20,496 nucleotides of DNA from Acinetobacter sp. (GTDB taxonomy: Bacteria; Pseudomonadota; Gammaproteobacteria; Pseudomonadales; Moraxellaceae): the NCBI GenBank assembly GCA_030152275.1, contig JASLHF010000243.1, positions 1 through 20,496 on the forward strand. The letters run 5' to 3'. Shown in pieces: positions 1 through 7,638 of this stretch. The position numbers and the translations under genes are program-made. Position 1 is the stretch's first letter; the number at the start of each line of letters is the position of its first letter. The notes beneath the pieces were generated by a model, which saw nothing but the letters and a program-made list of their open reading frames with translations, did no database searches and had not been told where the DNA came from.

Positions 1-2
1 TG

Positions 3-80
3 AATGCTTTCGATGCACAAGAGCTGAGTGACTTAAATGCTCAATTAAAGAAAATGTTTGATTTAATGCCGATGAGCTAA
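3..80 (+). CDS. C-terminal end of an unidentified gene (partial)
   Basis: The only sensible reading of the first 80 bases is the last 25 codons of a plus-strand gene that begins outside the window and stops with TAA at 78-80. The visible tail (…AQELSDLNAQLKKMFDLM…) is an amphipathic, leucine-containing helix. Such a tail is common at the C-terminus of MarR-type regulators, but 25 residues cannot fix the family. It is followed by a good terminator at 144-171, which supports this being a true gene end. Confidence 0.55.
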   Translation, partial: NAFDAQELSDLNAQLKKMFDLMPMS

Positions 81-143
81 AAATAAATTCAATCAAATAC
101 TTGAGATGAAGCCTAAATATAAACTCAAGTATTTAAAGTACTA

Positions 144-171
144 AAAAAGCTCATCCTAAGATGAGCTTTTT
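144..171. terminator. Bidirectional intrinsic terminator
   Basis: GCTCATC (149-155) pairs perfectly with GATGAGC (160-166) around a 4-base loop. The stem is flanked by five A before and five T after, so it works on both strands. It sits between the plus-strand gene ending at 80 and the minus-strand dehydrogenase ending at 209, where a shared terminator is expected. Confidence 0.85.
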
Positions 172-208
172 GTTTTATTCAAATAGTAAAACCTTTACAC
201 GCAGCGGT

Positions 209-1198
209 TTAATTTTTCAGCGCATTAAATTTTGGCTTTAATTCGGCAGTTTCTATACGGTGACTAAAAGTATTTAATACCTTGAGTTTGTATGCGTCGA
301 CATCCATACTGTCATAATCATAGAAACCTTGACCTTCACGCAAGCCATTGCGCTTATTCTGCATATTGTCTTCGATGATTTGCGGTGTGCGATAGCGCTC
401 ACCCAATTCTTTCTGTAAATATTGAGAAGCGTAATACAGAATATCCCCTCCGCCCCAATCAATAAATTCCAATAGCCCAAGCACAGAAAAACGCAAGCCA
501 AAACCGGTCCGGATGGCAATATCGATATCTTCAGCTGAAGCAACGCCCTCTTCCACCATGCGTGCAGCCTCATTCATCGCCAAGGCTTGAATCCTTGGAA
601 CGATATATCCTGCCTTGGCATTACACACGACAGCAACTTTCCCAATCGCCGTGAGGAAAGATTTGAGCTGTTCAACCGCAGCATCAGAAGTTTGTTCTGA
701 GCGGCTCAGCTCAACCAGCGGAATTAAATAGGCAGGATTCAACCAATGCGCATTCACCACACGTTCTGGATGAGACAGCATTTGCGCAATATCCGTGACT
801 AAAAATGTAGACGTTGTTGAAGCCACAATACACTGTGGAGAAATATACTGATCTAACCAGCTGAATATTTCCTGTTTGGCCTGAGTCTGCTCAGGCACCC
901 CTTCCATAATTAAATCGCACTGCGTTAAAAACTCAGTCGACTCTAATTTGGCCAGAATTTGGATATTCGCCTGAATCTCAGCAATTTGCTCAATTTGAAC
1001 AAATTGGATAGTCCGGAGCAAAGCTAACTCTTGAGCAAGGTCTTGCTGAACTTGCTGCCGATACTGGATAAATTCTTGTTCCGACCGTACTTTTGCATCG
1101 ATTAATTTAACTTGAAGCCCAGCATAGGCAAAAGCAATCGCAATTGCCTTGCCCATACGTCCCGCTCCAATCACTGCAACGTGTTGAATCTTGGACAT
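209..1198 (-). CDS. 3-hydroxyacyl-CoA dehydrogenase family protein (carnitine-dehydrogenase-like)
   Basis: A 329-residue cytoplasmic NAD-dependent dehydrogenase. The N-terminal Rossmann fold shows GAGRMG at residues 11-16. The segment AHWLNPAYLIPLVEL (150-164) is the family's catalytic stretch, with the His at 151 and Glu at 163, and the C-terminal helical domain begins near AGYIVPRIQALAMNEA (196-211). Single-domain members of this size include 3-hydroxybutyryl-CoA dehydrogenase, L-carnitine dehydrogenase and lambda-crystallin-like proteins. The oxidised group is a secondary alcohol, but the substrate is unknown. Start: AAGGAG lies 9 bases before the ATG. It starts 4 bases after the stop of the octopine-dehydrogenase-like gene, so the two are almost certainly co-transcribed and act on related compounds. 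The subfamily is uncertain. Confidence 0.88.
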   Translation of the reverse strand: MSKIQHVAVIGAGRMGKAIAIAFAYAGLQVKLIDAKVRSEQEFIQYRQQVQQDLAQELALLRTIQFVQIEQIAEIQANIQILAKLESTEFLTQCDLIMEGVPEQTQAKQEIFSWLDQYISPQCIVASTTSTFLVTDIAQMLSHPERVVNAHWLNPAYLIPLVELSRSEQTSDAAVEQLKSFLTAIGKVAVVCNAKAGYIVPRIQALAMNEAARMVEEGVASAEDIDIAIRTGFGLRFSVLGLLEFIDWGGGDILYYASQYLQKELGERYRTPQIIEDNMQNKRNGLREGQGFYDYDSMDVDAYKLKVLNTFSHRIETAELKPKFNALKN

Positions 1199-1202
1199 TG
1201 CT

Positions 1203-2309
1203 TTACACTCCTTGCTGCAGCACCGCTTGCATTTCCTGCTTAGATTTATGCGCTAAGCCTAAATTTTCTAAGGTACGGCCTTCTGCATATAAATCTCGGC
1301 CAGTGACTGCAGACGCAATATTTAATAAACCTTCTGCAACTGGGGTCGGTACGCCAGCCCAACGGCCAACAGACACAATCAAAGATAAGCCTAGACGTGT
1401 ATCTTCAAGCATATAGCGATGTTCTTGCAGGTTAATATCTTCACGCCAATCACCGCTGTCCGTTAATTTGCCGTGCGCGCCCCGACCGTACATCCACTCA
1501 TCGCCTTCACCTTCTTTATTGTAATGATCAGCCAGCGGGAAATGCGGCGCGGTATAACCCAAAGCTTCACGGACACGCATCCGCTCTGCGTCAAGCTGAT
1601 TGGTCACGCGACGAATTGACGGCTGAGTGCCTTCATTATGAATATCCCATGCTTCAAAATGTTCTAATGGCCCTGCATTCATCATAATCAGCGGCGGATG
1701 GATAATTGGCCCAGCATTCATCAATGCGCCACTTAATCCATCTTCAATTGGCTCTACACTCGGATAAGCTTGTTTTAAAATTTTAAATGCATGTTCGGAT
1801 AAGCTGCTTGGAAACACGCCTGTCGGCAAACGGGTTGCATAACCGCTGACCACAATATGATTCACATCATGTTTGCGCACCAAATAAGGCAATGTACCTG
1901 TTTCTGCAAATGCCACTTCGGCATTGTTGCCCGCGTCCTTCATGGCTTTTGCAAATACAAAACTTCCGAACGTGCCCGGCGGCAAATACACCACTTGACC
2001 ATCTTGAAAGTATGGCGCTGCTTGTTCAGCAAGATTCACATGCGTGGTTGCAGGTAATGGAATAATAATTAATTGCGCATGCGCAATTGCTTTTTCTAAA
2101 TTATTTTGCAAATTGATTTGGCTGTTTTCAAAGCCTACAGTGACAGAGCGTTCGCCCTGGAAATCTTTGACAAAAAGCTGGCCTGTTGCAGCCAACGCGT
2201 TCAGCGCTTCTGCATCACGGCGCCAGAGCACCACATCATGCCCTTTCTCCGCCATTTCTAAAGCCGCTGCATAACATCCGTGACCGCCGCCAAGTACTGT
2301 AATTTTCAT
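1203..2309 (-). CDS. Octopine/nopaline dehydrogenase family protein
   Basis: 368 residues. A Rossmann nucleotide-binding motif GGGHGCYAA is at 7-15, as expected for the NAD/NADP-octopine/nopaline dehydrogenase family. The C-terminal all-helical domain contains AGPIIHPPLIMMNAGP (199-214), whose His (204) matches the family's proposed catalytic His. These enzymes reductively join, or oxidatively split, an amino acid and a 2-oxo acid to or from an opine; many bacterial members have unknown substrates. The start is secure: AGGAGG lies 7 bases before ATG. It is first of a tight pair with the 3-hydroxyacyl-CoA-dehydrogenase-like gene downstream. The AraC regulator upstream, on the same strand, is the obvious candidate controller. 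Family is sure; substrate and direction are unknown. Confidence 0.88.
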   Translation of the reverse strand: MKITVLGGGHGCYAAALEMAEKGHDVVLWRRDAEALNALAATGQLFVKDFQGERSVTVGFENSQINLQNNLEKAIAHAQLIIIPLPATTHVNLAEQAAPYFQDGQVVYLPPGTFGSFVFAKAMKDAGNNAEVAFAETGTLPYLVRKHDVNHIVVSGYATRLPTGVFPSSLSEHAFKILKQAYPSVEPIEDGLSGALMNAGPIIHPPLIMMNAGPLEHFEAWDIHNEGTQPSIRRVTNQLDAERMRVREALGYTAPHFPLADHYNKEGEGDEWMYGRGAHGKLTDSGDWREDINLQEHRYMLEDTRLGLSLIVSVGRWAGVPTPVAEGLLNIASAVTGRDLYAEGRTLENLGLAHKSKQEMQAVLQQGV

Positions 2310-2417
2310 GCTGAATCCTCCTGATTAACTGAATTCATCATAGAAAATTACTTCACGCATCACTTCCCCATATGCGAATGCACTATTCAATTTACGAAGC
2401 TGAAATTTTTAGAATAC

Positions 2418-3407
2418 CTAAGCCGCGCGCATTTTTAAGGTTTGTGAAGGCAAGCAGCCATAACGTTTTTTGTAAATCGTAGAAAAATGTCCAAAACTTT
2501 GAATTCCATTCTTGAGCAGAATATCCGTCACCGTTTCATTTTCATGGCTATTCAGCAATGCTTGATGCACCAGTTCAACACGCAGGTCGCGTATATATTC
2601 AATCGGAGTTTGCTGAAAATACTGATTAAAACCCTTTTGCAGCGTTCGGCTGGTCACACCGCAAAACTCACTTAAAGCAGGCAAAACAATATTGTCTTTA
2701 ATATGCTGCTGAATATACTGCTGGGCTTTTTTCATATATGCAGGCAGTACGCGCTGCCGCTGTTCATTTAACCGCTGACTGTAATTATTCGGGACTTTTA
2801 ACAAAATCAATTCAATCAAATATTGGGTAAAGCTTGCGGAAATAAAGCTCCAATTTTGAATATTGTAATAGGCATGGCATAGATAATTCAGGGTTTCAAG
2901 AATGGAGCTTAAGCCTTCATCAGTACACGGCATACCGCTGTCAAAAATTACCGCATCTGTACTGGTATAGCCCAGCATTTTAAAAAGCTGGGTTTCAACA
3001 TCTTGCTGCGTTAATTTTAAAATAATATTGCGGCAGCGATGATTGGTGATAATCCGGTTTTTACTGTTCGGATGCGTCACAGTCATAATGCCGGCTGACT
3101 GCAGCACCTGATGCTGTGCATGCTCAACTTTGCACTGGCCTTCCAAGGTGATACGGAACAAATAGTTTTGTGCTGCCTCATCAATGGTAATTGCCACCGG
3201 TGCACTGTATTTCAAATCATACAATGCCGAATTGCCAAAACTAAAACCATTTAAACGCGTATTTAAACTGGCAACCGCGTCAACATCAAACTGGTGCGGA
3301 CATAAATAGTGGCTGATCTGATCTTTAATGGTTTGATAATCATCTGAATTAAACAGTAAAAATTCATCCAGATAATGCAAATGATTAAACTTAAGCAATT
3401 CATTCAT
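2418..3407 (-). CDS. AraC-family transcriptional regulator
   Basis: About 329 residues from the chosen start. The C-terminal third is a clear AraC double helix-turn-helix: one helix pair around LPALSEFCGVTSRTLQKGF, a second around ETVTDILLKNGIQSFGHFS, ending in the typical Y-K-x-x-Y-G-x-x-P. The N-terminal part resembles the cupin-like ligand domain of AraC/EutR/FeaR-type activators. Start choice is uncertain. The longest frame begins at 3473 (351 residues) but has no ribosome site and a poor extra 22 residues. The ATG at 3407 has GTGGAG directly in front of it, which is unusually close. It lies between the MFS permease and the dehydrogenase pair on the same strand and probably activates these neighbours in response to their substrate. 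Confidence 0.85.
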   Translation of the reverse strand: MNELLKFNHLHYLDEFLLFNSDDYQTIKDQISHYLCPHQFDVDAVASLNTRLNGFSFGNSALYDLKYSAPVAITIDEAAQNYLFRITLEGQCKVEHAQHQVLQSAGIMTVTHPNSKNRIITNHRCRNIILKLTQQDVETQLFKMLGYTSTDAVIFDSGMPCTDEGLSSILETLNYLCHAYYNIQNWSFISASFTQYLIELILLKVPNNYSQRLNEQRQRVLPAYMKKAQQYIQQHIKDNIVLPALSEFCGVTSRTLQKGFNQYFQQTPIEYIRDLRVELVHQALLNSHENETVTDILLKNGIQSFGHFSTIYKKRYGCLPSQTLKMRAA

Positions 3408-3506
3408 CTCCACACTCCATTGTCGGCATTTTTTAAATGCAAAAGCCCATATCTTGATAATGGGCAATTGCATATTTTATAGCTTAACTGTTTTTTCAGC
3501 GTTCAA

Positions 3507-3536
3507 TTCAAGTTTAAGCAAATGCCGTCACTTGAA
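3507..3536. promoter_or_regulatory. Inverted repeat upstream of the AraC gene
   Basis: TTCAAGT (3507-3513) and ACTTGAA (3530-3536) form a perfect 7-base inverted repeat with a 16-base spacer, in the short gap between the permease and the regulator. The size and spacing would suit a regulator operator, possibly autoregulation. No protein link can be shown from sequence alone. Confidence 0.3.
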
Positions 3537-3551
3537 CCGATTGCTTCTAAA

Positions 3552-3574
3552 AGAACATTTAAGCAGAATGTTCT
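3552..3574 (-). terminator. Weak terminator-like hairpin overlapping the MFS stop codon
   Basis: AGAACATT (3552-3559) pairs with AATGTTCT (3567-3574) around a 7-base loop. Read on the minus strand, the stem ends in TTCT and runs on into TTTAG, a short U-tract. It overlaps the permease stop codon. The stem is AT-rich, so termination may be partial and the AraC gene downstream may be reached by readthrough. Confidence 0.4.
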
Positions 3575-4911
3575 CGCTGCATACTGTCTGCAAAAGCTTT
3601 GCATCCTTGCTTTAATAAAATAAAGGACAAGACGCATGCAATACCGCCCACGATAGATAAAGATGTTCCAACCATCAGCGGGTTCTCAAAAATTTTATCT
3701 GTCACCAATGCAACCAAAGTGGTTCCAATCCCGACTGCCACCAAGTTGCTGATCAACAAGAAAATTGCCGAGATTTGCGCACGCAGTTGGTTTGGTGCCA
3801 ACATTTGCATTGCTGTTGTAGAGATTGGCATTGGGAAAGAAGCAAAGAACATGGCAGGTGCAAGCAGCGTCACAGCTAACCAATATTCAGTGACTTGAGT
3901 GAATGCCACTAAAGGCAACACCAAACCTACAATCCCAATGACACCCGTAATCATTGGCGCATCTTTACGCCCTTTTTGAATCAGCCAATCATTCAGCCAA
4001 CCTGCACAAAATACACCCAGTGTATTGGCAACCAGCAAAACTGTACCCAACATATAGCCTGTTTCAGTCGGCGTCATACCAAACTTACGCATAAAAAATG
4101 CAGGTGACCAGCTAATTAAGCAATACAATGCCATCGCATAGAAAGTAAAGCCTAAATAATGGCATGTAAATGTTTTACGATGTTTTTTCAAAAACGTAAA
4201 TGCTGCACGGATGGTGACTTTTTCAACTTCACCTTGGGCATTCACACTTTGCCCTTTACGCTTTGGATCACGCACCGTCAAAATAAACAATAAGCCAATC
4301 AATATCCCTGGCAAACCCACCAAAATAAAAGCCATTTGCCATGCTTTTACAGCACCAAAAACAGGAATTTCGATGAAGCTTAAGTTTTTTAGCAAACCAA
4401 TCACGTAGCCGCCGACTAAAAATGCAATGCCGCCACCCACAAAAGAACCAATTGAATAGACTGCGACTGCGCGGCCCAATTTGTCTTTACTGAACATATC
4501 ACTGAACATGGAATATGCTGCAGGTGATAAAGCAGCCTCTCCAACGCCAACACCCATTCGGCTAAAGAAAAGCTGAATAAAGTTTTTACTTAGACCGCAC
4601 AGTGCGGTGGCAATGCTCCAAAAAATAATCCCAACCGCAATAATTTTTGGACGTGAAAAACGGTCTGCTAAGTACGCCAGCGGCAAGCCCATAAAGGCAT
4701 AGAACAACGAAAATGCTAAACCGTGCAATAAGCTAAATTGAGTATCAGAAAGGTTTAAATCAGCTTTAATGGGTTCAATCATTAACGCTAAAATTTGCCG
4801 ATCAATAAATGAAAAAATATAAGCTAACATGCAGAGTAGAACTACATACCATGCATATACGCTCGATTTATTAGTTACAGCTACCGCTCGATCATTTATA
4901 GAACTATTCAT
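3559..4911 (-). CDS. MFS transporter (spinster-like)
   Basis: 450 residues with about twelve hydrophobic segments in two halves. The first helix region carries FSFIDRQILALMIEPIKADL. The loop between helices 2 and 3 has LADRFSRPK, the major-facilitator motif A, followed by RMGVGVGEAALSPAAYSMF, a pattern typical of the spinster-like/aromatic-acid group of inner-membrane permeases. A TTG three codons upstream is in frame, but the ATG at 4911 is preferred because AAGGA lies 9 bases before it. The permease probably imports or exports the compound handled by the two dehydrogenases downstream on the same strand. Substrate is not readable. Confidence 0.88.
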   Translation of the reverse strand: MNSSINDRAVAVTNKSSVYAWYVVLLCMLAYIFSFIDRQILALMIEPIKADLNLSDTQFSLLHGLAFSLFYAFMGLPLAYLADRFSRPKIIAVGIIFWSIATALCGLSKNFIQLFFSRMGVGVGEAALSPAAYSMFSDMFSKDKLGRAVAVYSIGSFVGGGIAFLVGGYVIGLLKNLSFIEIPVFGAVKAWQMAFILVGLPGILIGLLFILTVRDPKRKGQSVNAQGEVEKVTIRAAFTFLKKHRKTFTCHYLGFTFYAMALYCLISWSPAFFMRKFGMTPTETGYMLGTVLLVANTLGVFCAGWLNDWLIQKGRKDAPMITGVIGIVGLVLPLVAFTQVTEYWLAVTLLAPAMFFASFPMPISTTAMQMLAPNQLRAQISAIFLLISNLVAVGIGTTLVALVTDKIFENPLMVGTSLSIVGGIACVLSFILLKQGCKAFADSMQREHSA

Positions 4912-4998
4912 GTAACGCAATCCTTGTATGATGACTCATCTTCCTCATAAGTCATATTTCCTTGATTTTCTTGGCCTAGACAAGAAATGATGTGTTTA

Positions 4999-5021
4999 CG
5001 ATAAATCGTTAACGCTTATCG
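4999..5021. promoter_or_regulatory. Nested palindrome, operator candidate
   Basis: CGATAA (4999-5004) and TTATCG (5016-5021) are inverted copies that enclose a second perfect palindrome, CGTTAACG (5007-5014). The nested symmetry lies about 90-110 bases upstream of the MFS start codon. This is the form expected of a dimeric repressor or regulator site, but no binder is identified. Confidence 0.35.
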
Positions 5022-5170
5022 CTTTCAATGCGCTCTTCCTAACGAGATTTATTGTTGAATCTAAAACGTCAAATTCCATGACTCTGCATACGAATATAGT
5101 TATTTTTACATGTATATTTCCACATCTTTTTGAGTATAAAACCATACCTTTTTGATTGGTTTTTGTCATT

Positions 5171-5256
5171 AGATATCTTTTAGATCTTATTATTTTTATA
5201 AATTTGATTGAATTTTACATGGATTTTTGATTTATTGTATATGCAGATATCTTTTA
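5171..5256. repeat. 12-base direct repeat upstream of the NTF2-fold gene
   Basis: AGATATCTTTTA occurs at 5171-5182 and again at 5245-5256, 74 bases apart (about seven helical turns). Each copy contains the palindrome AGATATCT. The second copy ends 16 bases before the start codon at 5273, next to its ribosome site. Confidence 0.5.
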
Positions 5257-5272
5257 TATAAGGAAATAACCC

Positions 5273-5665
5273 ATGGCACTTTCTCCGGAAAAGGCAGTCG
5301 AAAGTATCCACACGATGCATGTTTTGATTGAAAAAATTTTTAGCGGCAAACATGTCGCAGAAGACCTTCCCTCACTGATCGATTATTTTTCTGATCACTT
5401 TGAAATGGTCGGCGCAGCTGGAAAACGCATTTCATTTCAGGAAGTTAAAGGCTTATTTGCCAACAATCAGGGGAAAATGCCTGATATTCAGATTGAAATT
5501 TATGATGAACAAATTTTGATGCAAAAGCCAGATGCAATTGTCCTTACCTATACCGAAAAACATACCAAAGCCTCAGGCATTCTGATTCGACGCTCTTGCG
5601 CACTCATTGAAGAAATTGAAGGGAAAATGCTGTGGAGCTATTTACAGGAAACATTTTTACCATAA
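5273..5665 (+). CDS. Small NTF2-like / SnoaL-like fold protein
   Basis: A 130-residue soluble protein, the usual length for the NTF2/SnoaL/DUF4440 fold. It has helices at the N-terminus followed by alternating strands; the central IYDEQILMQKPDAIVLTYTEKHTK and the end segment GKMLWSYLQETFLP are typical of the curved sheet of this fold. Members are small-molecule isomerases, hydrolases, dehydratases or non-catalytic binding proteins, so a reaction cannot be given. Start is firm: AAGGA lies 8 bases before ATG. It diverges from the MFS permease and may share its regulation. Recognition is by fold-like pattern only, not by a diagnostic motif. Confidence 0.65.
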   Translation: MALSPEKAVESIHTMHVLIEKIFSGKHVAEDLPSLIDYFSDHFEMVGAAGKRISFQEVKGLFANNQGKMPDIQIEIYDEQILMQKPDAIVLTYTEKHTKASGILIRRSCALIEEIEGKMLWSYLQETFLP

Positions 5666-5683
5666 AAAGCTAGCGATGGTGAA

Positions 5684-5718
5684 CAGATTCAGTATTACTG
5701 AGTTGAATACTGAATCTG
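5684..5718. terminator. Long perfect hairpin between convergent genes
   Basis: CAGATTCAGTATT (5684-5696) pairs perfectly with AATACTGAATCTG (5706-5718): 13 base pairs with a 9-base loop. It lies just after the NTF2-fold gene (ends 5665) and before the end of the convergent aldolase-like gene (5830). There is no U-tract on either side, so it is not a standard intrinsic terminator. It could protect RNA 3' ends or act as a protein site. Confidence 0.5.
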
Positions 5719-5829
5719 ATTACATCTCATCACAACGTACAGCTCCCATCTTAAGCATTTCTGTTTAAAAAACAGGAAGTTTTAACTACATACTTCATTC
5801 TTTAATTACGCTGCGCAACCTATATTTTT

Positions 5830-6594
5830 TTAGATTGATCGAGTCAACTGGGATTGTTGCATTTTTCTGACCATCGCCTCAAAAAACTTATCGGCAAAGC
5901 CGCTGTCTTTAATCAGCATCTGCGTTAAATCTGCACACTTTTGTTTAATTGGCTCGTCCAGCAATACATCTGCGCCTTGCATAGAATCAGCCAAACATTG
6001 AATTTCTGCAGCCCGCTGTACGGTCCAAAGCAGGAAAAAAGCTTTTTCAATACTGCTCTCACCTACTGCAACACCATGATTGCGCAGCACCAATATATGC
6101 TGATTCCCCAAACTTTGGATCATCCGCTGCTTTTCATCTTCAAACAGCGTAATACCTTCAAAGGTGTGATAAGCCACGCGCCCATACAATTGCGCGCCAT
6201 AAAAGTTATCATTTTTGAAACCATGCTGTTTTTGAGCAATCGCGCTGATTGGAGTGGTATGAGTATGAATCAAGCATCGAATATCATCTCGCGCACCATG
6301 TACGGCGCTATGTAAAGCAAAACCAGCGGGGTTGCCATCATATTCAGATGGGGTCACTTTGTTGCCTGCCAAATCCACTTTCAGCAAATTTTCAGGTGTA
6401 ATTTCAGTGTAATTCAAACCAAAAGGATTCACTAAATAATAGTGTTCATCACCCGGCAGGCGCGCTGAAATATGATTAAAAATGGTTTCCGTCCAGCCAA
6501 AAAAATCAATCAAGTGATAGCATTGCGCTAGTTTAACTCTTAACTCCCATTCAACTTGACTGACATTCAGCGGGTTTAAACAACGACTATTCAT
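5830..6594 (-). CDS. Class II aldolase/adducin family protein
   Basis: 254 residues. Signature pieces: NHISARLPGD (40-49), LVNPFGLNYTEITPENLLKVD near 54-74, LIHTHTTP (108-115) with the two metal-binding His at 110 and 112, and LRNHG (170-174) with the third His at 173. The position where true aldolases such as FucA have a catalytic Glu reads NPAGFALHSAVHGAR (88-102), the adducin-like version. A retro-aldol reaction is therefore not assured, and a decarboxylase- or binding-type role is possible. Start: GAGGAG is 8 bases before ATG. Its ATG overlaps the stop of the ketopantoate-reductase-like gene by four bases (ATGA), so the two are translationally coupled. It is last in the minus-strand transport operon. 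Confidence 0.87.
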   Translation of the reverse strand: MNSRCLNPLNVSQVEWELRVKLAQCYHLIDFFGWTETIFNHISARLPGDEHYYLVNPFGLNYTEITPENLLKVDLAGNKVTPSEYDGNPAGFALHSAVHGARDDIRCLIHTHTTPISAIAQKQHGFKNDNFYGAQLYGRVAYHTFEGITLFEDEKQRMIQSLGNQHILVLRNHGVAVGESSIEKAFFLLWTVQRAAEIQCLADSMQGADVLLDEPIKQKCADLTQMLIKDSGFADKFFEAMVRKMQQSQLTRSI

Positions 6595-7595
6595 GTCGAC
6601 AGCTCCTCATTCTTCCTTGATTGATCACTTAAAAATTGACTTAAATCATAAATGACCCGTGTAACCGGCAGCTCACAGCCATACTGTTCTGCCAATTCAA
6701 AAACGGCATCGGCAATACTGGCCAGCTCCAGCATTTTTTTATCTTGATAGTCATGCCACATTGAGGTGTAAATCGGCCCCATTTCTGCACCGAGCTGCAT
6801 AAAGGTATTGGGATCAATCGAAATACGCGCCCCATAGCAAGCTGCCACACTGCGAACTTCCTGCGTGATCGCTTTGGAAATTGGGCTTAAATTCGCATGC
6901 GCATAGATATGTTCCAAAGTGGTATTGGCAACGACAGATAAGGGGTTTGAACTGAGATTGGCCATGACTTTGGTCCAGATCTGATCTCGAATATTCTCCA
7001 CCTGCCGCGCTTCAATGCCGCTATCTGCAAACAGCTGCGCTACGTCCTGCAAACGCGCTGAACTTTGATGATTTGGCTCACCGAAAATCAGCAGATAGGG
7101 ATTGGTTGATTTCACCTGACCAAAGCCCTGCAATTGCGCGGTGATAAATACCACAGCGCCAATCAGATTCGGCAAAGGAAATTGCTGAATTAATGTATTT
7201 TGAGGATCTAGAGCACGAATTGCAGGTACAGGCTGATGCTCCGTAATACCATAAAAGTACCAAAATGGAATGCCATTCATTAAGGGAATGATTTTGCTGT
7301 CTTGATGCAGCATGCGCTGTAAATTCGGCAGGATTTCAGTTAGAGCCTGAAATTTTGTAGCGATAAAAATATAGTCTTGCGCTTCAAGATCATCCTGATC
7401 ACTCACGACCTGCACAGGATGAATATGATGCTGACCCGTTAAATCATCTAATTGAATACCATGAGCTTTAATGTGCTTATAATTTTCTCCGCGCGCCAGC
7501 AAACTCACGTTATGGCCTGCAAGGATAAGCCTTGCAGCCACAACGCAGCCGATTGCACCTGCACCATAGACGAGAATTTTTGAATCTGGGTTCAC
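6591..7595 (-). CDS. Ketopantoate-reductase-family dehydrogenase (PanE/ApbA-like)
   Basis: About 334 residues. Rossmann motif YGAGAIG follows directly after the start. ATKFQALTEIL and LMNGIPFWYFYG match the N-terminal domain of PanE/ApbA reductases. The segment QIWTKVMANLSSNPLSVV contains the conserved Lys of the active site. The C-terminal helical domain is complete. The frame opens earlier (ATG at 7613), but GGAGG at 7601-7605 sits 5 bases before a GTG at 7595, while the upstream ATGs have no ribosome site, so GTG is chosen. It is coupled to the aldolase-like gene by ATGA. In this transport operon, a role in catabolism of a hydroxy or oxo acid is more likely than pantothenate synthesis, but this is inference. 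Confidence 0.85.
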   Translation of the reverse strand: MNPDSKILVYGAGAIGCVVAARLILAGHNVSLLARGENYKHIKAHGIQLDDLTGQHHIHPVQVVSDQDDLEAQDYIFIATKFQALTEILPNLQRMLHQDSKIIPLMNGIPFWYFYGITEHQPVPAIRALDPQNTLIQQFPLPNLIGAVVFITAQLQGFGQVKSTNPYLLIFGEPNHQSSARLQDVAQLFADSGIEARQVENIRDQIWTKVMANLSSNPLSVVANTTLEHIYAHANLSPISKAITQEVRSVAACYGARISIDPNTFMQLGAEMGPIYTSMWHDYQDKKMLELASIADAVFELAEQYGCELPVTRVIYDLSQFLSDQSRKNEELST

Positions 7596-7600
7596 TTCTG

Positions 7601-7605
7601 CCTCC
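7601..7605 (-). promoter_or_regulatory. Ribosome binding site that fixes a GTG start
   Basis: GGAGG on the minus strand, 5 bases from the GTG at 7595. It lies inside the longer open frame, after the ATG codons at 7613 and 7607, so those ATGs are probably not used. Confidence 0.65.
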
Positions 7606-7638
7606 ATGCACATTTATATTCTTGAGTGGGTGATTGAA

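Larger units (their letters stand above)
4912..5272. promoter_or_regulatory. Divergent intergenic regulatory region
   Basis: 361 bases between the minus-strand MFS gene and the plus-strand NTF2-fold gene; it must hold both promoters. Visible structure: a nested dyad at 4999-5021, a 7-base inverted repeat AAAACCA (5138-5144)/TGGTTTT (5157-5163), and a 12-base direct repeat at 5171-5182 and 5245-5256. No promoter with two good hexamers could be assigned with confidence. The density of repeats suggests binding of one or more regulators, the nearby AraC protein being the natural candidate. Confidence 0.55.
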
